From Zygaena filipendulae (Eukaryota; Arthropoda; Insecta; Lepidoptera; Zygaenidae), in contig OU015666.1 of NCBI GenBank assembly GCA_907165275.2, positions 5,796,001 through 5,860,000 of the forward strand: a stretch of DNA of 64,000 bases, read 5' to 3'. The position numbers and the translations under genes were made by a program. How positions within the stretch are numbered: the first letter of the stretch is position 1; every line of letters begins with the position of its first letter. Positions 11,601 through 23,600 of the stretch are shown piece by piece. Under the pieces are notes generated by a model, which ran no database searches, was not told where the DNA came from, and worked only from the letters and a program-made list of their open reading frames with translations.

Positions 11601-14600
11601 TTTTAATTTGCCAATTACAATGTTACTTAGTAATAAAAATCTCTTCTTCTACTTTTTCAATGGCGAAACGCCAATGACAATGTTAGATTAAACCCCAAGC
11701 CACAGATAATATAATACTATACTAGCCCAAGCTAAAACCTAGTTCTCTCAAAAACCAATTTCATGCCCAGGGTTAAAATAGATGTTGAAAAGTAACTGAA
11801 GTTACGAAGACGCGTGTGTTCGGTACGGCTTTCACCTGTAAGCAACCCTCTTTTTTTTCAAACCCCGTTTCTCTTTGACACCCCCCTTTAAAAAAAAAGC
11901 ATGATACCTGTTAGAAAAAAAGAAACAAATTTAGTAATAAGGTTGTAGCGGGATGCCACATTACGTAATGGGTACGTAGCATTTATTTACCCTATTTAAT
12001 GGAAAACATTAGAAAGAATACTTTTTCGAGAATGGCGTCACTCTAGATGCTTTATAGCGCCTCATAGTGAATTTCTAGGTCGGCGACTTACCGAGTAATT
12101 ATATTCGTTCATTATTCAGGTCGCGTCATTAATTCCGTGAAGCTTACGTACACGGTTGACTCTGTAGCGATAACTCCTCCTACCCAGAAAAACTTAAAAG
12201 TTACCATTTCTGTTGAATTGTTAATGGGCATTTCCGCCTTTATTTGTGCTAAAATACCTACAATTCCAGTGCCGTTATTATAACTGTTATTGAATTTATT
12301 GCGTTGATAAAAATATTTACATCTACGAGTCTGGACCATGTTACAAACAGACGATTCGATAGAGAAAACAATTGGTTTCATAATATTTTTTTCAATCCGG
12401 TACGTGCAAGACAATTCCTTACATATTTTTGACCCGGTAACATTTTTATTCACCTCGTACTAGTAAAAAGTACTAGTAAAAAAATTGTAAATTTTGAAAA
12501 TAGACATCCAATAATTATTAAACCTGTAGTTATTAAAAATTGAAAATAATTTTACTGTCGGTGAAAGGACTATGTAAATATTGGCCTGGTAATACATTTG
12601 TTTTAATTTTACTTTTCTATGATCGCGTATTCGCGTCTTTTCACTTTCATCTCGCTTTTTGAATAAGCTTCGCGGTGAGCAAAAACAACAAGTCCACGCG
12701 GGTATAAGCGAGCGAGTCACAGCTGTTGAAACATACTGGTGATTAATTATGTTATTAGTACTCTATAATTTGTATGGAAAATTGATTAATGTTGTGTGAG
12801 TTATGTTTGGACGCCGATAAGCGATAACAAGTTAACCCACAAAATTGAATTATTGATGCAGTACGCTTAAAACGTTTTTTAATCTGTCTTGTGACCTGCA
12901 TGCGTGCAGAAATAGTAATCTATATAACAATAATAATGTAAAAATTTGGATAATGTAACAATGCTTGGACGGTATCTCACAGCGCTACCTGTTCCGAAAC
13001 TAAGCAGATCGTGTAGTTTGATACTTGTTACACTTTTTGCTGTAAATACATACATACGTCATACTAAACAACCAGATTCGGGGTAACACGTAATTCATCA
13101 TACCCATTATAGAAGAATACAAAATTGATAAAACTACCCCTTAGAAAACTACAACAACAAGCGCAATCAGGATTAAGTGTCCTATGACCACTTGGTCTGG
13201 TCTTTGTTTATATTTATTACTCTAAGGTATTATGTTTCTTGAACTAATTAAATTAAATAATCCTTACGTGAGTAATAATACTTTTGCGAATTTGTTTGTT
13301 GGTTACGTTTTCACGCGTAAATTGATCATCATGAAATTTTGCATAGGTATACACATAATATATTAAATTGTCAGAGTTACTAAAAAGGACATAGGGTACA
13401 TCTTGAAATTCCTACGGAAACTCCGGAAACAACGCAGTTGCAATCGCGGGAAACAACTGTTCAAAATAAATGGATATAGATTAAGCAATATAGTGTTAAC
13501 GCGCACTGGGAAATTTGGAGAAAATCGTGTTTTAAAATTGTTTTGTGCGCCATTATGCGTCAATTACATTTTTAACGTATTGTTGGTATTTAAATAATAT
13601 AATAAGGCCAATACATTATTTAAAAACGTTGTCTAACTGTAAATAAAGTGTCCTGTACTGTATTAATAACTATCTATAAATTGTTGTGGATTAACATGAT
13701 TTGCTTATCGTCGTGCAAACGTCCAGTGGTTGTACCCGCGACACAGGCGTGTTTGTGTGTGACTGAGTAGTATTGTGTGTCCAGCCCACCGCCAGACAGC
13801 AACTGGCGGCGCACCAACTCGGACTCGGCGCTGCACCAGTCGTGCGGCGAGCAGCTGCAGGCGGGCGCGCAGCCGCTGTCGCAGCACCACCCGCTGCACT
13901 CGCACGCGCACCCGCACAACGCGCACACGCACCAGAACCATCGCAGAGGTGGGTCACGACACTCACAACCATCATCATATCAGCCGAAACAAGTACACTG
14001 CTGGACGTAGGTCTCTGACCGGTCCTGCACTCCCCGCATCCAATGGGGTCCCGTGATCTTCACTAAGTCGTCGGTTCACCTTGTAGCGGGCCTACCGACC
14101 CTAAAAATTTGACTAATCGTAATACCTACCATAAACTGTCACAAACATAGAGAGAAAAAACAGAATTTTTGAAATCGGTCCTCGGTCCAACCGTCTTCCA
14201 GTAATCAGTTACATACTGTATACATTATAAAAAAAAAACATACATACAGCCGAATGCAGAACTTCCTCCTTTTTGGAAGTCTGTTAAAAATAGGCATAAT
14301 ATCGCAGTATGAAAATCAAAATTCCATTCAGTCCGTCGTTGTATCGATAGTAAAAAAAATTATAGAACGTATATTTTGCTATTTCAAATTAGAAGTGAGG
14401 GCTCTTGATGTCAGAGCCCTGTACACAAACTATACTGGAGCGTGACGTTACGCGATATTTCACGTCAATGTATCACCGTTATTTTTTGGTTACGTAAAAA
14501 AAATCGTGACCTTTTTTTATTAATGTATGTACACGAAGGACTAAAAACTACAACTTGTTCAAATAACCTACTAACTAAAGAGCAATGTAGGTGGGGCCGG

Positions 14601-17600
14601 CGCACTACGGTTTCAGTTAAAAATGTGAGTGCAGAAACCAACTAAAAAAACAAATCTACTAAAAGTCTGAGCAGTGCCTAATGCATTCAATTGAGTGTTA
14701 ATCATTTGTATTCATACCAAATTTACGAATACATAATATTGTGTATCTGTAAATTATATTACACTATACTCTTGATCATAAATGAAAAATTGACTAACTT
14801 ATAAAATACCGAAAAAACTTTGGGTTATTCTTATAGATGGTAATTATCTTACTATCATCATTATTCTTAAATTTGCTGAAATATAAAAGAAACATTTATT
14901 AGCAAATTACTAATTACTAAAAATAAATTAGCAAAAATAAAATTAAAGGTAACGTTACTTTACTATATTTATGCCTCCAATAAGCTGTCAGCGTTTCGTT
15001 ACTATCTAAAAACAGCCTTTGAGATAATATTTAAGAGAGAGATAATATATTTAGAGATTTTTGCCGGGAACCGAAAGCGTCGACTCCGTCGAATATTTTT
15101 GGGTTGATAAAAATGGCCAAAAGCGGATTTGCATTACCGTGCTGATAAGGAACACAATTTCGCTATGACAGTTTTGTTATAATTATGTGTTTTAAAATAC
15201 GTCCCGATCCGCCCTGGGTCCATATCACCATACTATCTTTATCGAAATACAATGGACGAAATATGGATGCAAGTTTAATAATACAAATAAAACTGTTGGA
15301 GATTATTATGGAACCTGATGTCTCTAGTTGATTATTTCGGTATTCGCTAAGAGCTTCTAAAAAATTGTATGCAGCCGCACCTTGAAATGACCGGATAGCG
15401 TTTCTGAGATGGACTCAGACAGGGCTTCAATCAGCTTCGCACTTTATTTCTTTTTGGTTTTAATTTGATTATAAATTAAGATAGGTATGCTTTTGAGTAG
15501 GTATAAAGCTAAATGGCTTATTTATTTAATACCAGCTGTCTCCCGCGATTACACCCGTGTGAGTTTCGGAATTCTCGCAGGAACTCCAAAGTAGCCTAAT
15601 TTACTCCTTATAACATCAGCTAATTATCAGTGAAAAATCCCGTCAAAATCGGTCCCACCGTCTTGAGATTAACCCTCGTGAGTTACAGAATTCCCGCAGT
15701 AACTCCATACTTCTTTTATACAAACCTCGTCCTGACAATAACAAACACAAAAAAAGACTTATCCAATTTGGCGCAGTCGTTTGAAAGTTATGCGAACACA
15801 TACATTTCGGCGATTAATTTTTATTTATATTCTAGCTGTTCCCCCGAGGTAATTTCGGAGTTCCCGTGGGAATTTCGGGGTAAAAGGTACCCCATGTCAC
15901 TCAGGACTACCGTAGCTTCCTATGTGAAAGAGTTTTCTAAAATGAATGCTACTGTGTTCCTGAGTGTCATATATAGGGTACTTATTATCCCGAATTCTCG
16001 CGGGAACCCCGAAATTACCGCTGGTAAAACGCGGAGGAACAGTATAATCTATAGCAAAATGATCAATATATTATCCAATAAAATTAGCTATAATGCTCGC
16101 ATTTTTTGTATTATCGTCGATTCGTACCATTGATGTTTACTTTCGGGACACTGTGTATTTTACTAATTTGTTTTCCAGCTACAGCCGACATGCACCAAAA
16201 CGCGTTGGCCGCACTGGGCTTGAACCCCAACAATCGGCCGCGGTCGTCGTGTGAAATACCTAGAATACCCAACAATAACAAGTACGTATCAATAATACAT
16301 AATTAATATACCTATGCAAAAATGTAACAAGACCGACGTGTTTGTACACAATATAAAAAAATAAGAAAGTCGAGATCAAAACCCAAAAAAATAGACAATT
16401 TTTCTCTGTTGACGCATCATGCAGGAAATACAAAATTCAATTAAACTTAGATGTAAACTTACCTAGTATAGTTATAAGATCTATTTTTACCTTAGTTTCC
16501 GAAAGAATTCCGAAAAATAAAGTTATAAGATCTTTCCGAAATGCGAAATTCACTCGGGTGTAACCGCAGGCGTCAGTTCGTCTACAACCAATCGTCTATT
16601 TAAATAATAATATGCGTCTTAAATCTACTCGTTAACCTAACAGTATAAATCGTGTTTAACTAAGTACTCAGCATAGCTACTAGTGCATTGTTACAGGTAA
16701 TGTAATTCATAATCACACTTTACGACTTTTGTTACCGATCAATGTCAGTGTCTTACGTTGGTATGTTGTAATGCGATAAAAATAATAGGTTACAATGGTT
16801 ATAACAGTATACATACATATAGTTCAGCTATGATTCAGTCACTGATTACGAGCTATATTTTTTAAATAAATTTCGTTGCGCCGCAGAGACGGAAGATGAC
16901 GGCAATACTTAACACCCAGAAGCATGAATGTCAACCTTGACCTAGGAGTCGAACCTACAACACTCGCCTAGTATAGTATTATATTATCTGTGACTCGGCG
17001 CTGCAGTTATGTTCGATAACAGCTATACGCTACCGGTGCTGTCAATTGCAAAGTTACTCGTTGTGTGTGTATGTGTGTATTAAGGATGTTGTGATATTAT
17101 GAAATTCGGATCTGGGGCCGTATTTTTGAACCCTTTGAATTACTTTTTTACTGACTTCCAAACAGGAGGTTCTGTATTCGGCTGTTTGTATGGTTTTTTT
17201 ATTTTGTTTTTTTTTCGCATACCTAATTGCAAGATTCGCATGTGAATGCTTCTAAGTTATCATTTGGTATTATGGTATTTTGGTATCCAACCAGCGAAAG
17301 TGAAAGTGACGACGCGGCTAGTGTATCAATTGACGATATTATGTTGTCAATCCGACTGTATGTTGTTTTTTTGTATGTTTGTGTTTGTTACGCGATTATT
17401 CGAAGACGGTTTGAAAATTTCTTTTTTTGTTTGTACCATACTCCCAAGGTGGTCCCATTGTCATGAAGTCAGAATCTGATGATGAGATCTTGGAGAAATC
17501 GAGTGAACTCTTCAAATATTACAGGCACAGCATAGCGATTTGGATAGATAAATTGTCACTTTATAAACCAACCCACTTAAAAGCGAAAAATAAATTAAAT

Positions 17601-20600
17601 TATATTTAAATTTAGTCATCACGCCCATTCAAAAATTATTCGAAACCTTTTTATCGAATTCGGTCACAGTTTTGGATCTATTTTTGTATAATAGTTTCGG
17701 TTGACATAACCATCTAAGAGCCTTTGCACACCACGTTTTTTAAACGCGTCGAACGGCGCGTTTAAAAAATGTAGTGTACATAAGCCCTAATGTGTGTCAG
17801 CGTGTACGAGAGTGGAGGCGACGGCGGGGGCGGCGGCGCGGGCGCGGGCGGCGGCGGCGGGGGCGGGGGCGGCGGGGCGGCAGCGGGCGCGGGCGGGCTG
17901 GCGTGCGGCGAGCTGGCGGTGCCGGGCGGCTCGCTGCCCGACCTCACCTCGGTGCACTTCCCCGCGCCGCACTACCTGCCGCACAGGACCTCGCCCGAAT
18001 ACCACCACCAGCCTAGATATGTATGTGTCGTGGCCACATCTAAGAATTGGATAATTCATAATGACGTGGCCCGCCATTTCATGAAATTGTCGGCCTCATC
18101 ATGAACTGATTACAAATAGTGTCTAGGTACCAAGTACTTTTAACATCTTGGTCTGAGTAAGAGGTGCAAAACGATAGTTCATTCGATAGTTCATGATGTG
18201 GCGGACGGGCCATTATCATAAATTGACCGATTATTTATTAGATACATAATGACGACGATAGACGACATAATTTCACAACACACACACACTTACACATACA
18301 CACCCATACACTAAACTTTTTGTTTTATTTTGTTACATTTTTATTTTTTCATAAAAGTTTAAAATTTTATTGTACAACTAATTTAAATGTATAATATCTT
18401 GTTGTATATTCGTTTTTATTAACGATATGGAAGAGCTGGACATCCTGACACAACTATATATTTATACTTAAAAGGATGTCCAACAAACCATATTTGCAAA
18501 AAGTTTTTGATTATGAAATAAACAATTTAAATTTAAATAATTATGTTCCACTATACTTAATCCTTACTATTTTATAAATGCGAATGTGAGTTTATTTGTT
18601 TGTTTTACACTTTCACGCCTTAACGACTCATTAAATACACACTTCTGATACAATCTAAACACTCAGAATGAGCACCAGTGTTCATCACGTAAATGTTATC
18701 TCTGATGCGGGAGTCGAACCCGTGACATCTGGCGTTGCAGTCAGTAATGTAACCACTGCACCAACGGTGCTATAAAGTTAGTGTAGTGTAGACAGTACTA
18801 TTCGTATACATATACAGGGATGATACAAAAAGGTTGACTATTTCTTTAACACGTCATATTTGATGTTCGTGTTAATTCGGTTATACAGCTTGTTGTGGAA
18901 TACTGTAGTCATATTTGGACAATGTGTTCTGATAATCTCATCCATACTCAATAATATTGTTACGTGCTAGGGTTCTTTATTTGGAGTTTAACACTAACTT
19001 TACAAAAACACTAGGTCTAGGGTGCCTAGGTCTAGGTATCACAGCTTGAAACACTAAACGACTGATCTCGAAGTCCAATAGTCTCGCCAAGGTCGCAGGT
19101 AGTCGCAGGTATCGCTCAAGATTCACTCGTAGTTATCGCTTCGAAAGCTCAAACTGAACTGCCCGTCCGGTTCGGTTGCGCTGTTTATATACCCAACCGA
19201 ACGGGGCTCTAGAATGTTCGAGTTCAATGTGTTTTACTAGCCACTCGGCCGAACGTTTCTAGAATAGAACTTCTATCGACTTCGCTACTCCAATGTGTTT
19301 GCTTTACATTGCGTGTTTTGTATGCATCGCGCGTTTTGCATACATTGCGCGCTATCAATTTAGCTCGACCGCGACACTGCCCCCTTCTTAGAGATGCTCG
19401 TCCCGAGCGTCACTATTGCTGCCTTGATAACGTGCTAAGCGGTCGATGTGCACTATTTTGAAAGCTCCCCTTGGTTGACGTTGAATCCGGTACGTCACGT
19501 CATTCATCCGGGTAACAACCTTGTACGGACCTTCCCATCGAGTCTGTAATTTCGGAGATTTTCCTTTTCGACGGATAGGATTGTGTAGCCATACAAGTGA
19601 TCCCTCCTCAAAACCACTTGTATTCGCCCTCCGGTCATATCTCGTCTTCATGTTCTCGCTTGACTGCAAACCATGCTCCCGAACCAAAGCATAGACGTCT
19701 TGCATCTTCTCCCGTAGATCGGAGACGTAGTCCTGCATCGATTGGGGGTCATCTGGAGGTCCGCCTGTCAGTAGATCCACTGGTAGCCGTAGTTCTCTAC
19801 CGAAATTCACATGCGCTGGGGTCGCCTTCGTGCTCTCATGCTCAGATGTTCTGTAGGCGAGTAGGAACAGCGGTATGAATTTGTCCCAATCTCTCTGGTG
19901 TTTATCAACCAGTTTCGCCAAATTCCTTTCTAGCGTCTGGTTAAACCTCTCCACCATGCCGTCGGACTGAGGGTGATATGGCGTGGTCCTCGTCTTGTGC
20001 ATTCCCAAGATTTTGCACATTTCCTGAAATAGCTGGGATTCGAAGTTCCTTCCTTGATCTGAGTGGATTTCCAAGGGAACACCGAATCGACATATCACTT
20101 CCTCAACCAACTTTGAGGCTACTGTCGCGGCTTCCTGATTAGGTATGGCGAACACTTCCGGCCACTTGGTGAAATAATCCATGACGACCAAGAAGTACTT
20201 GTTCCCTGACTCGGTCACCGGAAAAGGTCCAGCCACGTCAACAGCAATTCTTTCCCAGGGTGCACCAACATTATAGAGTTGGAGGTTTCCGCGGGTCCTA
20301 GTTGACGGACCTTTGACTGCAGCACAAGTGGTACATTTGCGGCACCATTCCTGCACATCCTCTCGACAATGAAGCCAGTAGAACCTTTCCCTTACTTTTG
20401 TCAATGTTCTCTTCACGCCAAGATGTCCACCTGAAACCCCATCATGTATTTCACGAAGAACATCTTTCACCCTGGTCCTTGGAACAACTAACTGAAGATG
20501 GAACTCTCTGCCGTTAGGTTTCTCCCATTTTCGGTAAAGTATTCCATTCTGCAGAACAAAGCTGTCCCATTGGGCCCAATAGGCTTTAGTGATAGGCCCA

Positions 20601-23600
20601 GTGGGCGCGACCTCAACCCATTTTGGTTTATCCGCACTACGTTTTTTCCAAGCCACGATGAGTCGAACGTCTTCATCATCTTCCTGAGCTTCTCTCATGG
20701 CCTCATCTTGCCACAGTCCCGGAGGGCTCGTTCTCGTAAGCTTAACGGTCAGTTCCTTCGACTCCTGTTTGACACAATGCTTACAATCTTCCGGGCATGG
20801 TCTTCTTGAGAGGGCGTCAGCGTTGCCATGGGCCTTCCCACTGCGGTGTTCGGTGACGAAGTCAAACTCCTGGAGTTGTTCGACCCATCTGGCGACTTGA
20901 CCTTCTGGATTCTTAAACTGAAGTAACCACTTCAAGGCGGCGTGATCAGTGCGAAGTGTAAACTGTCTTCCGATGAGGTATTTGTTGAAGTGTTGCAGCG
21001 TCTTTACCACGGCCAAGAGTTCTCTCCTTGTCACGCAGTAGTTCCGTTCAGGTTTCGACAATGATTTGCTAAAATAAGCAATCACGACTTCTCTATCGCC
21101 TTGTTTTTGAGACAAAACACCACCGATCGCCGTGTTGCTAGCATCCGTGTCGACAATGAACTGGCCGCAAGTCTGAGGGTAGCCTAAGATCGGTGTTTCA
21201 CACAAACACTGCCTCAATTTTCGGAAGGCTTCTTCGCAGCTCTCATCCCAACAGAATGGCTGTTTCTCTTCAGTCAGGCGATGCAACGGTTTGGCGATTT
21301 CGGAAAATCCTTTAACAAATCGCCTGTAGTACGAGCACAGTCCCAGGAAGGCTCGCACTTCCGTCTTATCTCTGGGAGTTGGCCACTTCTGTACTGCTTC
21401 AATTTTCTCCGGGTCAGTCTGGATTCCCTCGCTGGTGATTACGTGGCCAAGGTAATTGACTTTATTGCTAAACAGATGGCACTTCCTCGGGTTCAGTTTT
21501 AAGTTGGCACCTCGTATTTTTCCGAAGACTTGCTCCAAATTCCGCAGGTGATCTTCAAAGTCTCGACCCATGATGATGACGTCATCCAGATAGACTAGGC
21601 AGGCGTCTCCCACTAACCCTGCCAGTACACACTCCATGAGACGCTCAAAGGTAGCTGGCGCGTTGCACAATCCGAAAGGCATAACGTTAAACTGCCATAA
21701 CCCTTTGCCAGTTGTAAATGCTGTCTTCTCTTTGTCTTTCGGATGGATTTCCACCTGCCAATAGCCAGATTTCAGGTCCAAGGTCGAGAACCATTGCATA
21801 CCACTCAGGGTATCCAAGGTATCGTCGATACGTGGCAGTGGATAGCTGTCTTTCTTTGTGACATCATTCAACCGTCGATAATCTACACAGAACCGCGTGC
21901 TACCATCTTTCTTCTTCACCAAGACCACAGGCGAACACCACGGACTTGCAGATGGTTCTATGATCTTATTCCTTCTCATATCCTCTACCATGTCTTGCAC
22001 TTCTCTTTCCTTAGCGATTGGGATTCGCCTTGCTCGCTGCCGAATAGGTCTTTCGTTCCCGGTGTCGATTCTGTGTTGAACTAACGACGTCCTTCCAAGA
22101 TCTGCTTCCTGGGAAGAGAAGATATCTGCGTAGCGCAACAGCATTTTCTTGGCTTTGAAGCTCTGTGAATAGGTCAGATTGTTCTTACAGCCGTCAAGAA
22201 GTTCTGTAATAGTAGACTCATTCTTGGTTTTGGACGCATCTACTATCGGCGTTGATTGACATTGTTTTACCCAGACAGCTTCCTCGCATTGTCCAACAAC
22301 TTCACCCTTATTTAAGGTAACCTCGTGGTTCTCCAGATTCACGACTCTTATTACTGCAGTATTGGTTCCTCTCACAAGGGTTCTTGCTGTCAGGAGTCTC
22401 CGAGCCGATGTTTTGTTTGGTATATCTTCAATCAACACACATCTTGGCTTATTGTTTTTAGCTGATGGCAGCTTCACCTCTACTTGAGTTTGTGCTCGTC
22501 CAGGTATGACAACTTTGTTTAGGCAAGTCACTTTTCCAGTGGGACCTCCAAGTATCAATATCTCCTCGTTGCCGCACTTGAAAACACTGTTAGTGACGTC
22601 AATTCTGCAGTTATGTTTCTTCATGAAGTCCAGGCCCAAAATGCACTCGTCGATAATTTCAGCCACGATGACGTTGTGAGTGTACGGTACTTCTCCCACA
22701 TACATTGTGACTGATATTTCCCCCAGGACGGGTATTGGCTGACCGGAGGCGGAAAGAAGCCGACAATCGACATTCTTGCGTCCCAACGCACCTTTCACCA
22801 TGTCCGGCTGAACTATCGTCCTAGAGGCTCCGGTGTCTATCGTCATTTTGCAGTCTTTCCCATTAACCGTGCCGCATATCGATAGACTGTTCCCATTGCA
22901 CGCCTGTGGGATGACCATTGCTGGGGCTTCTTTCACGCCAGCCAGTACCCGCCCCTTAGTCCTGGCTGTTACTCGTTTCCCTGACTCCCGATAGAGGACG
23001 GAGTCTCCTGCCTCTTTGTCAGTTCATCAAGTTGTTTCTGCAGCTTGATGATTTTTTCTGTCACCTCATCCTTCTTCGGGCAGGAAAACTGCAGGTGGCC
23101 TCGTTCACCGCATTTGTAGCACAAGGATCCAGTCTTTTTTAGGGGTGCCTTAATTACCTTAATCTCTTCAGTGACTTCCCGCAGCTTATGCGCACGCACA
23201 TCTCGCCGCACTGCTTCAACTTCCAGGGCATGTGCCAGGGCATCCTTCAGCGAGGCATGATGACGAAGCCCCACTGCAGCCCTTATCTCCATGTCCCGGA
23301 TGCCATCGACGAAGGCTTGCAAAATGTTTGCGTCCACCATCTTGGTGTCAGCCGTCGGGTGCGCTTTGCGGACAAGCTTCTCAACCTCCAGTGCCCACTG
23401 TTGTAGTCCTTCTCCTGGACGCTGGACTCGATCTCGTAACTGGGCCCGGAACACGTGTTCAAGATGGCGCTCCCCATATCTAGATTCAAGGGCCTCCATC
23501 AGTTCCTTGAAGCCACTTCCTGAGCTAGGCAGTGCCTCTAAGACAGACAATGCTGAGCCCCTGAGCGCCACAGTGAGAGCTGTCAGGCTCTGCTCATCCG

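Larger units (their letters stand above)
7884..13784 (+). other. CRTC intron 3 (5.9 kb)
   Basis: AT-rich non-coding DNA holding Helitron relics (8528, 10498, about 13260-13450), the family A-related block (about 11600-11860), the 5S-like relic and a dispersed repeat at 13565-13735. Short open frames, including those on the - strand near 12.1-12.7 kb, have no recognisable product. Confidence 0.7.

Noticed and set aside
12112..12720. Two - strand open frames (113 and 86 codons) in CRTC intron 3
   Set aside because: AT-rich, no start or splice support, no domain or homologue recognised, and codon usage unlike the neighbouring genes.
13691..14056. Several overlapping open frames on both strands around CRTC exon 4
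   Set aside because: Caused by local GC richness; only the frame with [12 protein letters not shown] fits splice sites and family conservation.
15630..16133. 167-codon + strand open frame
   Set aside because: It runs through two Helitron relics and ends near a CRTC exon in a different frame; no recognisable protein.
18655..18773. A tRNA gene on the - strand
   Set aside because: A and B boxes are present but no complete acceptor stem or cloverleaf, and the sequence runs on into a SINE body.
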